DNA of 64,000 bases from Lachnospiraceae bacterium (GCA_003979345.1 RYVZ01000002.1:1-64000); one strand, 5' to 3'. Positions 16,823 through 25,071 are shown, numbered from the stretch's first letter. The notes: generated by a model not told the origin, from the letters alone. Program-made: numbers and translations.

Positions 16823-17788
16823 ATGTTTGATAAAGATTCCTTACTTCGACAACTTCATGAACTTCCTTTTCACCAAAAAGAATATTGGGTAGTCGCGGGC
16901 GGCGCTATGGTTTTGCACGGGTTCCGCGCTCAAACACATGATATTGACCTTGGTTGTAGTACGCACTTGGCAGATCAATTGGAGCAGCAGGGTTATACCG
17001 TTTTACGTTGTGATGACGGGACTAGAAGAATCCAATATTCTGAGAATATCGAGATTTTTGAAAATTGGATCGAGGGTACGGTGGAAATGATAAACGGCAT
17101 TCCTGTTGTGTGTGCAGACGGATTGATACAGATGAAGAAGAAGCTTGGCAGGGAAAAGGATTTAGCGGATGTTGTGTTAATAGAAAAGGCGAGAAAATGT
17201 AAGTTAGAAATAAACGCGCTAAGTGATCCAACCCCAAGAAAGGAGCCCGCCATGACCTATACCCTCAAAAATGGCAAAACAGTCACGATCCGAAAGCCCT
17301 CGGTTCAAGATGCGCAGAGCATCATTTTCATTATGTCGACTGCCTATACGGAGACACCGTTTCTGGCGCGCGAGCCGGGCGAATTTTGCAAGTCTGTGGA
17401 GGAGGAAGAAAGCATAATACAGAATAAATGTAATGATGAAGACAGCTCATGGTTTGTGGCGGAGTACGAGGGAAAGCTGGTCGGTCAGTGTTCAGTCGGA
17501 CTCGTGAGGAGCAGTCTGAGATACCGGCACAGGGCGCAAGTTGCATTCGTGATATTAAAAAAATATCAGGGACTGGGAATCGGCGGAAAAATGATGCAGG
17601 AGTGCATTCGCTGGTGTGAAGATAAAAAAATCACGCAGATGGAACTTGACGTGGTGACAACGAATGAGAAAGCGCTTGCCATGTACCGTGGTTTTGGATT
17701 TGAAGTGACCGGAACGGTGCCGAACGCTTTGCGCTACGCGGACGGAACCTGCGCGGACGAGTATATCATGATAAAACGCCTGCAATAA
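16823..17788 (+). CDS. Nucleotidyltransferase-GNAT fusion protein
   Basis: This 321-residue frame joins two domains. Residues 1-130 resemble an AbiEii/DUF6036-like nucleotidyltransferase: VVAGGAMVLHGFRAQTHDID carries the GG...DxD core, followed by KKKLGREKDLADV. Residues 144-321 form a GNAT acetyltransferase with the KKYQGLGIGGKMMQ acetyl-CoA loop and CADEYIMIKRL end. Inside the frame at 17252 an ATG follows AAAGGAG by seven bases, an excellent start. The GNAT may therefore also be made alone, and the fusion may have arisen by loss of a stop codon. The main start at 16823 follows AGGAG by about 12 bases. Substrates are unknown. Confidence 0.75.
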   Translation: MFDKDSLLRQLHELPFHQKEYWVVAGGAMVLHGFRAQTHDIDLGCSTHLADQLEQQGYTVLRCDDGTRRIQYSENIEIFENWIEGTVEMINGIPVVCADGLIQMKKKLGREKDLADVVLIEKARKCKLEINALSDPTPRKEPAMTYTLKNGKTVTIRKPSVQDAQSIIFIMSTAYTETPFLAREPGEFCKSVEEEESIIQNKCNDEDSSWFVAEYEGKLVGQCSVGLVRSSLRYRHRAQVAFVILKKYQGLGIGGKMMQECIRWCEDKKITQMELDVVTTNEKALAMYRGFGFEVTGTVPNALRYADGTCADEYIMIKRLQ

Positions 17789-17818
17789 GACAGCCAATAT
17801 TGACATGGGGAAGGAAGA

Positions 17819-18556
17819 ATGCCGGGAGGGAAGAACATTATGCGAAAATGTGCCATGAGAAAATGTACCATAAGCAAGCATACCGTAAATAAGGAATCAA
17901 TTCAAAATCATGCAAACTATTTTATGAAAGCGCTGCTCCTTACCGTTCTCCTATTGGCGCTGTTTTTATCTGCCTGTGGGAATCAAAAGGGAAATACAAA
18001 AACAAAGTCTTTGTATGAGCAGGGACTGGAAGTCGTCTCTCTGATGTCTGAAATGACGCGGTCCGAAGAATATATCGATCTTTTTATTGGAAACAGCGAG
18101 TTAAAGTCGGTCATTCAAAATATCAGTGCGGGTGATTATACCGCGCCGAAAGCCGTATATGCTATTTCTGTTACCGACGAAAACCTTGCTGCATTGTCAG
18201 AACTTTTTGGTGTCAGTAATGTTTCTGAAAAACTGGAAGATTACCTTACGGACAGAGTTTTTACGACTCTGATGACGCAGATCAACAGCAGGAGCGGCGT
18301 TGAAAATCTGGCTGCCGCCAGCGCGTGCGCCGCACAGAAGACGTTTGTGAATGAGGATGCCGATAAAAATGTCATCTATCTGTATACCTATGAAGATGCC
18401 GTTCCGGTCGCAGTGACGTTCGTTGTCGGAGAGGATTCGTCAGTCTCTGCAAACGGCACTTTTATTATGTATGACGAATTTACATGCGGCTCTGCGGATG
18501 AGATCAGGTCGTTCTTTTATTTTGAGGTCGAAGTGACAGAAGTATTTCCGGAATGA
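17819..18556 (+). CDS. Predicted lipoprotein of unknown function
   Basis: This 245-residue protein has a hydrophobic stretch followed by the lipobox FLSACGN (Cys at residue 53), so it is exported and lipid-anchored. The start could be 17819, 17840 (after GGGAGGG, nine bases) or an ATG at 17924 that gives a normal-length signal peptide but lacks a ribosome site. The mature part shows no family I recognise. It contains a stretch with TRSEEYIDLFIGNSELKSV and a C-terminal acidic beta-rich region. Confidence 0.65.
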   Translation: MPGGKNIMRKCAMRKCTISKHTVNKESIQNHANYFMKALLLTVLLLALFLSACGNQKGNTKTKSLYEQGLEVVSLMSEMTRSEEYIDLFIGNSELKSVIQNISAGDYTAPKAVYAISVTDENLAALSELFGVSNVSEKLEDYLTDRVFTTLMTQINSRSGVENLAAASACAAQKTFVNEDADKNVIYLYTYEDAVPVAVTFVVGEDSSVSANGTFIMYDEFTCGSADEIRSFFYFEVEVTEVFPE

Positions 18557-18568
18557 CAGGAAAAAAGT

Positions 18569-18612
18569 ATGAAAAAGGCATGAAGAAGCCATGAAGGAGC
18601 CATGAAAAGGAC
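18569..18612 (+). repeat. Four tandem 11-base repeats
   Basis: Four consecutive copies of ATGAAGRAGCC-like units (ATGAAAAAGGC, ATGAAGAAGCC, ATGAAGGAGCC, ATGAAAAGGAC) lie right after the lipoprotein gene. The remaining 160 bases to the next gene show no feature. Confidence 0.8.
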
Positions 18613-18775
18613 GATACAACGGGATCACAATTTCTAAGTGAATGCGTTTGTGAATGGGAATTGTATATTTATAGTCAGAGGCAGAATGCCTGCCTGATGA
18701 CACGGTGGCAATAAGGAGCTCAGGCGGGAAGAAAGGGCTGACAAGGATCGGCAAAAGGGGCAGGAGGAAGTAATC

Positions 18776-19210
18776 ATGCGGTACGGCTCAGTTTATCTCA
18801 TCGTTAAAGATTTTGAAGAGTCTGTTTCATTCTATGAAAAAATATTAGATATGCGGGTGAGCGCGGTAAACGGCGGGCGGTTTGCGAGTTTTCAAAATGG
18901 GGGATTGAATCTCTGCCTGATGAACGGTTATTATGACGCCGAAAATAAGGAGCAAGTCATAACGAAAGGCGAATATTGGGAGATCTATGACGATCAGGCA
19001 AAAATTGCGGACAGTGATAACAGCCGTAAGGTATTTATCAATTTAGGCGTGGAAGATCTGAAAGCGGAGTATGAGAGGATCAGAGGGCTCGGCATTGCAC
19101 GGCAGTTAACGCCGATTCGTTTTATACAGGTGTTTTCGCCATATTGGTATTTTACGTTTATGGACCCGGACGGAAACCCGATCGAGGTTACGGGCGGATA
19201 TACGGAATAG
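18776..19210 (+). CDS. VOC/glyoxalase-family protein
   Basis: This 144-residue protein has the paired beta-alpha-beta-beta-beta vicinal oxygen chelate fold. It starts GSVYLIVKDFEESVSFYEKIL and ends YFTFMDPDGNPIEVTGGY with the usual Glu ligand. The region between is more diverged. VOC proteins are metal-dependent lyases, dioxygenases or resistance proteins that bind small molecules; the substrate is not evident. The ATG follows AGGAGG by about seven bases. Confidence 0.8.
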   Translation: MRYGSVYLIVKDFEESVSFYEKILDMRVSAVNGGRFASFQNGGLNLCLMNGYYDAENKEQVITKGEYWEIYDDQAKIADSDNSRKVFINLGVEDLKAEYERIRGLGIARQLTPIRFIQVFSPYWYFTFMDPDGNPIEVTGGYTE

Positions 19211-19292
19211 TGCGCGAAAAGTACCCGAATGCCATTTGGCGCATTGGGATAAAAAGAGCCTGTGAAGCAAAAAAGATATGGGGGGAATTGCC

Positions 19293-19970
19293 ATGAACCA
19301 CATTGTGGAGGAAGCGGTCGGCCGCATTGAGGAGTTGGAGAAAAAGGCGCCGGAAGGAAAACATATTGTCACAGGGGACATTCGCCGGCTGTCTGCGGCG
19401 CTGTTTCGAAAAGTGCCTGACAAAGATATTGAAAAGGTGTTTGCGCTCTGTGAGGAGCTGCTGGAACAGCGCTCTTGGGCGCTGGGTGTGATCGCGTTTG
19501 ATTTTGCTTACCGCGTAAAAAATCAATATCAGGAATCGACCTATGATGTATTTTTCCGCTGGCTCAAAGATTATGTGAGGGGATGGGGCGATTGCGACGA
19601 TTTTTGCACACATGCGTTCGGGGAGCTGCTTCGTCAGAAAAAATCATTGTTTGCCAAAGTCATCACCTGGACCGAAGACCCTGATTTTTGGGTAAGGAGG
19701 GCGTCCGCAGTCATTTTGATTCCGTCCATCATGAGAGAAGATTATGACGGGATCGAGCCGTTTGTCATATCGGACCGCCTGATGAACCACGAGCACGACT
19801 TGGTACAGAAGGGATACGGATGGATGTTAAAGGCACTGTCGCAGACGGACCGTTGCGCGGTGGAAGAATATCTGACTGTAAACCATACAAGGATGCCGCG
19901 TACCGCTTATCGGTATGCGCTTGAGAAGTTTGACCGCGAGACAAGGGACAGGCTGATGAAACTGTCTTGA
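19293..19970 (+). CDS. AlkD-like DNA alkylation repair protein
   Basis: This 225-residue helical-repeat protein contains WGDCDDFCTHAFGELL and DPDFWVRRASAVILIP, matching the AlkD HEAT-like DNA glycosylase family. In AlkD such residues (Trp, Asp, Arg) line the DNA-facing groove that excises cationic alkylated bases. That activity is known for the family and inferred here. I chose the ATG at 19293, seven bases after GGGGGG, over 19278. Between its end and the next gene lies a fragment copied from the DUF402 gene (20033-20072). Confidence 0.82.
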   Translation: MNHIVEEAVGRIEELEKKAPEGKHIVTGDIRRLSAALFRKVPDKDIEKVFALCEELLEQRSWALGVIAFDFAYRVKNQYQESTYDVFFRWLKDYVRGWGDCDDFCTHAFGELLRQKKSLFAKVITWTEDPDFWVRRASAVILIPSIMREDYDGIEPFVISDRLMNHEHDLVQKGYGWMLKALSQTDRCAVEEYLTVNHTRMPRTAYRYALEKFDRETRDRLMKLS

Positions 19971-20032
19971 AAGAGATCTGCAAAAGCGTCGGTCAATATG
20001 GGGAAAAGGCTGATATGCGGTTTTTGAGCAGA

Positions 20033-20072
20033 AAATGGAAGATTCGCGGAGAAGAGATCGTGGTCTGTGACA
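20033..20072 (+). repeat. 40-base direct copy of part of the DUF402 gene
   Basis: These 40 bases are identical to 21246-21285 inside the DUF402 coding region, and encode the same KWKIRGEEIVVCD in an open frame. Flanking sequence differs. It looks like a relic of a tandem duplication or a gene-conversion tract. Confidence 0.85.
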
Positions 20073-20129
20073 TTGGAAGAGAAAATGACAGTACCGAAAG
20101 CTTTACTTGCGATATGCATGGAGATGAAA

Positions 20130-20555
20130 ATGCAAAAACCAGATTTGAAATGTAAGAAGATTATGGATGAACGTTTTGGAAAGGACAGTATCATCGCGCT
20201 TGCGACGGTTTCCGACGGTCTGCCCTGTGTCCGCAACGTGGACGGATTTTATGAAAACGGCGCGTTTTATGTGATCACGCATGCGCTTTCGGGAAAGATG
20301 CAGCAGATTCGGGAGAATCCCAATGTTGCGATTGCGGGCGACTGGTTTACCGGACGCGGGAGAGGAGAAAATCTCGGTTATTTCGCAAAAGAAGAAAACA
20401 GCGATATTGCAGAAAAACTGAAAAAAGCATTTGCGGCATGGATCGACAACGGGCACAATGATTTTTCGGATGAAAATACCTGTATCCTCCGCGTCAGGCT
20501 GACAGAGGGCGTTCTTTTTTCGCACGGGACGAGATATGAGATCGATTTTACCTGA
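20130..20555 (+). CDS. Pyridoxamine 5'-phosphate oxidase-family flavoprotein
   Basis: This 141-residue protein has the FMN-binding split-barrel pattern: ALATVSDGLPCVRNVDGFYE, then GAFYVITHALSGKMQQIRENPNVAI. Such small clostridial members bind flavin or a related cofactor, and the reaction is unknown. The ATG at 20130 lies six bases after GGAG. Longer starts back to 20067 would run into the duplicated DUF402 fragment and are less likely. Confidence 0.8.
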   Translation: MQKPDLKCKKIMDERFGKDSIIALATVSDGLPCVRNVDGFYENGAFYVITHALSGKMQQIRENPNVAIAGDWFTGRGRGENLGYFAKEENSDIAEKLKKAFAAWIDNGHNDFSDENTCILRVRLTEGVLFSHGTRYEIDFT

Positions 20556-20633
20556 GAAGAATCAGGAAAATGAAGATGCGAATATGCAGGTAGCACACGA
20601 AAGTGGACGGTGTGCCGGATTGGGAGGGACAGA

Positions 20634-21074
20634 ATGATTCACTTTAAGGCGATTACGGAGGATAATTTTTCAGCGGTTATACAGATGAAGCGCCCGCCCG
20701 ACGAGCATTTTGTCGCGTCGAATGCGTATTCTCTGGCACAGGCGTGGCTGTATCGGGACGCGGGCGATGTGTATCCGTTTGCTGTGTACAATGACGGTAT
20801 GCCGGTCGGATTTATGATGCTGGATGAAGATGTGGAGGAACGGTGCCTGATCATATGGCGGATCATGTTTCCGGTGGAGCATCAAAACAGGGGGTATGGG
20901 ACGCAGGCGGTAAAGGAGATCATCCGCATGGCAAAAGAATCGGGAAAATATGATTTTTTGCTGCTGGATTGCGCGCCCGACAACCCGATTGCGCGGCATG
21001 TCTATGAAAAGCTGGGGTTTCAGCCTACAGGAATACTGCATAACGAGGAGATTGAGTTCAAGTTGATGTTTTAG
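20634..21074 (+). CDS. GNAT family N-acetyltransferase (diamine acetyltransferase-like)
   Basis: This 146-residue protein has the GNAT core: GFMMLDED, WRIMFPVEHQNRGYGTQAVKEII (the acetyl-CoA loop QNRGYGT) and ARHVYEKLGFQPTG. It resembles SpeG/Blt-type polyamine acetyltransferases in length and in its opening FKAITEDNF; that substrate is inference. The ATG at 20634 follows GGGAGGG by five bases. It is followed 36 bases later by the DUF402 gene on the same strand. Confidence 0.83.
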   Translation: MIHFKAITEDNFSAVIQMKRPPDEHFVASNAYSLAQAWLYRDAGDVYPFAVYNDGMPVGFMMLDEDVEERCLIIWRIMFPVEHQNRGYGTQAVKEIIRMAKESGKYDFLLLDCAPDNPIARHVYEKLGFQPTGILHNEEIEFKLMF

Positions 21075-21110
21075 ATACTTGAAAAACCGGAGGCATTGAG
21101 GGGGATTTTT

Positions 21111-21650
21111 ATGAAAAGATGCAGATTGTCCTATGACGAATGGAAGTGCATTATATCAAAAGAAATGTCGGGAAAGCGGGTAAAGACGGATTTCTTTGAG
21201 GGGTATCTGGGACTGATCAAAATTCTGCGGGTAAGCGAAGTTCAGAAATGGAAGATTCGCGGAGAAGAGATCGTGGTCTGTGACAGAGGAATCAAATGGC
21301 TGACGATTTTACCGCGGCATGAGTTCTACTGCATCACTGCCATGATGGATGAAAAAGATCAGGTTTTGGTATGGTACATTGATATGATCGCGCGGCAGGG
21401 CGAGGATGCGGACGGGATGCCGTGGTTTGATGATCTGTATTTGGATCTGATCGTTTATCCCGACGGGGAAATTTTCGTGGATGACAGAGATGAGCTGGAC
21501 GAAGCGCTGCGCCAAAAAGACATTAAGCAGGAGCAGTATGAGCTTGCGCTCCGCACAGCCGATGAGCTAAGAGAAGGATTGTTAAAGGATGTGGATGCGC
21601 TGAGGAAGTATACAAGTGCGTGTTATGAATGCATCCGGGCGGTCGTATAA
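21111..21650 (+). CDS. DUF402 family protein, possible nucleoside di/triphosphatase
   Basis: This 179-residue protein shows the DUF402 pattern. It has a beta-barrel with VVCDRGIKWLTILPR, then WYIDMIARQ, LYLDLIVYPDGEIFVDDRDEL and a helical tail. Members such as YgaC/FomD hydrolyse nucleotides or nucleotide-linked intermediates with metal-binding acidic residues, which are present here. The activity is inference. Part of its coding sequence (21246-21285) recurs exactly at 20033-20072. The ATG at 21111 follows GAGGGGG. Confidence 0.78.
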   Translation: MKRCRLSYDEWKCIISKEMSGKRVKTDFFEGYLGLIKILRVSEVQKWKIRGEEIVVCDRGIKWLTILPRHEFYCITAMMDEKDQVLVWYIDMIARQGEDADGMPWFDDLYLDLIVYPDGEIFVDDRDELDEALRQKDIKQEQYELALRTADELREGLLKDVDALRKYTSACYECIRAVV

Positions 21651-21776
21651 CGGGTGCCAGACAGTCTAACGACTCATTGCCTGCGTGGATTGTATCGTTT
21701 GCACACTTCAAATACTTTATTTGGGCGTTTCGCAAACGCCTATGCACTGCTTTGCGCGGAAAGGAGCACTTACGGC

Positions 21777-22376
21777 ATGGCATTTCAACTAACTGCGGTT
21801 CTGATCCTGCTTGCGTTTTACGGCTGCTATTTCGGGAAAATGATTCTGCAAAAGAAAAAAGGCATACAGACCGATCAGATCGGAAAGGGAAAGACCGGTT
21901 TCGTGAAGCGTATCGAAGTCGTGATGAAAATTGCAACATTTCTTGTTCCGGCGGCGGAGGCGGTCAGCATTGTTTGGAATGTCTCATATCTGCCGCTATG
22001 GGCGAGGATCGCGGGGATGTTGACCGGTGTCTGCGGAGCCGCTGCTTTTTGGTGTGCGGTTTTTACGATGCGGGACAGTTGGCGCGCGGGCGTCTCGGAA
22101 ACGGATGAGACGGAGCTTGTCACGCGCGGCATTTATCAGGTCAGCCGCAATCCGGCGTTTCTTGGGTTTGATCTGGTATACATCGGGATTTTATTGATGT
22201 TTTTTAACTGGGTTTTGTTTGCAGTCTCGGTATTTGCAATGCTGATGCTGCATTTGCAGATCGTCAATGTGGAGGAAGATTTTCTTGTCCGGACGTTCGG
22301 ACAAGCTTATCTGGATTACAGGAAAAAAGTCTGCCGCTATTTTGGGCGTAAGCCCGGACATACATCTATAAAATGA
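21777..22376 (+). CDS. Isoprenylcysteine methyltransferase-like membrane protein
   Basis: This 199-residue protein has about four to five membrane segments and the ICMT/PEMT-like C-terminal signature: GIYQVSRNPAFLGFDLVYIG, then EEDFLVRTFGQAYLDYRKKV and a CRYFG end. That site binds S-adenosylmethionine at the membrane face. The natural substrate in bacteria is unknown. The ATG at 21777 lies ten bases after AAAGGAG. A perfect 7-base hairpin (21727-21743 region, GGCGTTT/AAACGCC) precedes it. Confidence 0.8.
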   Translation: MAFQLTAVLILLAFYGCYFGKMILQKKKGIQTDQIGKGKTGFVKRIEVVMKIATFLVPAAEAVSIVWNVSYLPLWARIAGMLTGVCGAAAFWCAVFTMRDSWRAGVSETDETELVTRGIYQVSRNPAFLGFDLVYIGILLMFFNWVLFAVSVFAMLMLHLQIVNVEEDFLVRTFGQAYLDYRKKVCRYFGRKPGHTSIK

Positions 22377-22442
22377 TTTTGCTGACACACGGATTTTACA
22401 GCGCTGTGTGCAGAAAGCGGTGCCGGTGAAAATGCCATTTTT

Positions 22443-22508
22443 GCTCCCATTTGCGTGCTTTAGCACGCACTCAAATCAGGGAGGTTGAAACGAATTTCTT
22501 TCAACCTT
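22443..22508 (-). repeat. Two-hairpin dispersed element, copy 2 (inverted)
   Basis: This is the reverse complement of the 5671-5740 element: GCTCCC, hairpin GCGTGC-TTTA-GCACGC (22453-22468), linker CTCAAATCAGGG, hairpin AGGTTGAAA/TTTCAACCT (22482-22507). Only a few bases differ. Here it lies with its GGGAGC end pointing away from the following gene. Confidence 0.75.
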
Positions 22509-22528
22509 ATGACTTGGAGAGAGAGATT

Positions 22529-22835
22529 ATGAGAATACAGGACTTGAAAGTATGGGAACAGCTTCAGAAAAAACTGACATGGGAGCAGCTTGGGGAATTT
22601 TCAGGAAAACGAATCTTGGAATTTGGCTGCGGGAACGGCGTGATGGGCGCCGGGACTGCGGATGGAAAAGGTTCTTGGGATGCGGACGTTCTGGGATCTG
22701 CAGCAAAGTCAGGAGATTCAGAGCGATCAGGACTGGCAGCAGGAAATGATGAAGCTCGAACAGCGTGTATCCGACAGGGCGGAATATCAGGGTATCGCGT
22801 TTTTTCACCATGTGTTTCTGCGAAAGCGGGGATGA
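22529..22835 (+). pseudogene. Methyltransferase with large internal deletion
   Basis: The ATG at 22529 opens a methyltransferase N-terminus ending in motif I, ILEFGCGNGV. About 20 bases later the sequence jumps to the typical C-terminal part in a different frame: MEKVLGMRTFWDLQQSQEI...YQGIAFFHHVFLRKRG with a stop at 22833. The central SAM-binding and catalytic part is deleted. Family: class I SAM methyltransferase, as judged from the two ends. Confidence 0.7.
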
Positions 22836-22851
22836 AGCACAGACAAGGGTG

Positions 22852-22953
22852 AGGCACAGGCAGAGAAGAGGCACAGGCAGAGAAAAGGCACAGGCAGAGA
22901 AAAGGCACAGGCAGAGAAAAGGCACAGGCAGAGAAGAGGCACAAGCAGGGATG
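22852..22953 (+). repeat. Six tandem 17-base repeats
   Basis: The unit AGGCACAGGCAGAGAAA occurs six times head to tail (22852, 22869, 22886, 22903, 22920, 22937); the last unit is diverged. It follows the deleted methyltransferase gene and precedes a NUDIX gene. Confidence 0.9.
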
Positions 22954-23039
22954 AGGTACACGCGGGACATTACAGGATTTATAAAGCGGGAGAAATATCG
23001 TTCATTTGAAACGGCAGGACGAACGAAAAAGGGGGCGCA

Positions 23040-23531
23040 ATGGACGGAAAGCTAAGGAGCATGACAGGAATTTATATCAGAAAAGGAGACCGGATGCTGA
23101 TGCTTTACCGGCAGGGCGGCAGAGTCGTCAATGAAGTCTGGGTCCCATCGGCGGGCGGGCATTTTGAGGCGTCGGAGTATTGTGATGCAAGGGCGTGCGT
23201 ACTGCGGGAATTAGGCGAGGAACTGGGGATCACGGAGCATCAGCTTGAAAATTTCCGCCTTCGTTATGTGACACTTCGGCGCAGGAACGGTGAGATTCGG
23301 CAGAATTATTATTTTTTTGCAGAATTGACGGACGGCGTTTCTGAAGAATTTTCCTCCAATGAGGGCATATGCAGATGGTTTTCGTTATCGGAGCTTCCGG
23401 CTTTGGAAATGCCGTTCACGTCAAAGTATGTGATCGAACATTATCTGAAAACCGGACATGCGACAGAGGAGATGTACGGCGGGATCGCAGACGGAGAGAA
23501 AGTCATGTTCACGCCGATGCCGGAATTTTAG
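23040..23531 (+). CDS. NUDIX hydrolase
   Basis: This 163-residue protein carries a Nudix box: GGHFEASEYCDARACVLREL followed by GEELGI, with the G-x5-E-x7-RE-x2-EE pattern satisfied. The start MTGIYIRKGDRMLMLYRQGG is typical of clostridial MutT/8-oxo-dGTP-type or dinucleotide-type hydrolases; the substrate is open. The ATG at 23040 directly follows a stretch GGGGGCGCA. A hairpin lies downstream (23568-23596). Confidence 0.85.
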   Translation: MDGKLRSMTGIYIRKGDRMLMLYRQGGRVVNEVWVPSAGGHFEASEYCDARACVLRELGEELGITEHQLENFRLRYVTLRRRNGEIRQNYYFFAELTDGVSEEFSSNEGICRWFSLSELPALEMPFTSKYVIEHYLKTGHATEEMYGGIADGEKVMFTPMPEF

Positions 23532-23567
23532 GCGTGTCGGAAATAAACAGCAGAGATTTTAAGACGG

Positions 23568-23596
23568 TTTAATTCCCCCAAATTCGGGGAATTAAA
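23568..23596. other. Perfect 11-base hairpin
   Basis: TTTAATTCCCC pairs with GGGGAATTAAA around a 7-base loop. No U tract follows, so it may be an operator or weak terminator downstream of the NUDIX gene. Confidence 0.45.
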
Positions 23597-23625
23597 ACTG
23601 CCACATTTAGGGCTGACTTTTGCAT

Positions 23626-23667
23626 CAACCACATTTACAACATTTACTGGAATTGTGAATGTGGTTG
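23626..23667. promoter_or_regulatory. 15-base inverted repeat next to a -10 box
   Basis: CAACCACATTTACAA and TTGTGAATGTGGTTG pair with a single G-T mismatch across 12 bases. Three bases later comes TAAAAT, a plausible -10 (23671-23676) for the gene at 23753. The repeat overlaps the -35 position, as an operator would. Confidence 0.45.
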
Positions 23668-23752
23668 TGATAAAATAATGACATTAGACAATTCAACAAA
23701 TTGAAGATTGTAAAATTTGATGAGAGTAATAACCAAAAACAGAAGGAGAAGC

Positions 23753-24451
23753 ATGCAGATGAGCATTTTTAATATTCCGCTGAAATACAAAGCGGGTGAA
23801 TTTGCATTTAATGGAATTAATTCTGATGCGGGCGACTGCCTGACACTCGATTATAACGACGAATACCAACTGCTCACATATAATGTACCGTTATACGGTG
23901 GCGAAGCAAGGCTGTATACAGTTCCGCGAGAGCTTATGCCTGAAGCGCTTACGGCGGTATATGACAGTAACGGCGATATCGAAAAGGTTGTGCTTTCAGG
24001 CTCACGGCTGATATACATTTATTACAAGAATGTTATGGTGCCTGAGAGAGTCATTCTGAAATTTGTCAAGGCAGAAGCGGATAAAATTTTCGATATGATC
24101 GTCAGGCGAAAACAAACGTTAGCGCGGATTTTTATTGAAAAGTTTTATGACGGTGAAGCGGTCGATATTGCCATAAAGACTGCCACGGCGGAGGAATTGC
24201 AGACAGTTATTGATGAAGATGACGGAAAAATCACGGCGGCAGACAACAGCGGAAATTTTCCCATAGAAAACAGACTGGAGCTTGACCATGAAACACTCGG
24301 TGTCATGTTGATGTGCTGTGCTGACAGTCTCTTACAAAACAGGCTGTTTAACAAAGCGGTGGAGACTTTTGCGGAGAGGATTAGGAGCCGTGTTCTCAAA
24401 AAAATAAGAACTACTGAAGATTTCAAATTTATTGTGGAAGAATACGATTAA
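23753..24451 (+). CDS. Unknown protein with SHOCT-like or PH-like features absent
   Basis: I do not recognise this 232-residue protein. It starts with a beta-rich part (FNIPLKYKAGEFAFNGINSD, LLTYNVPLYGGEARLYTVP) and ends in a helical, charged half (FVKAEADKIFDMIVRRKQTL, LKKIRTTEDFKFIVEEYD). It has no signal peptide or membrane segment. AAGGAG stands four bases before the ATG at 23753 and ten before the ATG at 23759, so either may be used. It stands alone, behind the inverted repeat at 23626-23667 that may control it. Confidence 0.6.
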   Translation: MQMSIFNIPLKYKAGEFAFNGINSDAGDCLTLDYNDEYQLLTYNVPLYGGEARLYTVPRELMPEALTAVYDSNGDIEKVVLSGSRLIYIYYKNVMVPERVILKFVKAEADKIFDMIVRRKQTLARIFIEKFYDGEAVDIAIKTATAEELQTVIDEDDGKITAADNSGNFPIENRLELDHETLGVMLMCCADSLLQNRLFNKAVETFAERIRSRVLKKIRTTEDFKFIVEEYD

Positions 24452-24560
24452 ATATGCAAACGATTTTGCGTTGATTCTAATTTGACAGGGAGCTTCAGAA
24501 CGAGAGCCGACATCAAGCTATCCAAGGGATAGCTAACAGAGCAAAAGGGAGAGACAAACA

Positions 24561-25071
24561 ATGGCAGACGATGGAAAAACAACGATGATCCTGACAGAAT
24601 TTGATCCGGTAAAAAAAGCATTTATCAATCCGGAGGACATTGTAAAACCCGTGGACGGCATGCCGGAGACGGCGGTCTGCTGTTATTCCTGCATAACGTT
24701 TGTTTGACAGAATGACCACGGAATTGGATGCGGAAATGATCGCGGCGACAAGCACGGCAAACGGGGTGATCCCGGTTTATCGGATAAAATATCGGTGGTA
24801 CGAACATCGCGCTGTTCATGATGGATGTCGGAGGAGATCAAAGTCAATGAAAAATATTTGAGCGTATTTGCCGGAATGTTGGATGAACTGCATGTAAGCT
24901 ACACGATCGGGAAGACATGGACGACAGACGCGATCTACCGCGAGACGCCCGAAAAGATCAGGCGCAGAAAAGAGCGGGGCTGTATTTGCGTTGACATGGA
25001 ATGCGGCGGCGAATGCGGCGGTCGCGTTTGAACTGGCGGTGCGGATCGCGGGCGGGATGAGTCCGGCATGA
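24561..25071 (+). pseudogene. Decayed nucleoside phosphorylase
   Basis: The ATG at 24561 opens ILTEFDPVKKAFINPEDIVK, typical of uridine-type phosphorylases. The frame then breaks and reappears as AEMIAATSTANGVIPVYRIK. A deletion joins FMMDVG to EEIKVNEKYLSVFAGMLDEL. The substrate-binding part TIGKTWTTDAIYRETPEK and GCICVDMECG are recognisable, then another frameshift precedes VAFELAVRIAGGMSPA and the stop at 25069. No functional protein is possible. Confidence 0.75.

Noticed and set aside
16591..16830. 79-codon frame behind the truncated recombinase
   Set aside because: No family features, no ribosome site of note, and it overlaps the next gene start; likely scrambled remnant.
22451..22528. 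Extended N-terminus of the methyltransferase remnant
   Set aside because: This part is the dispersed hairpin element; the ATG at 22529 follows GGAGAGAGAG.
22852..22953. Possible CRISPR array
   Set aside because: The 17-base units are directly abutting, with no unique spacers, so it is a minisatellite.
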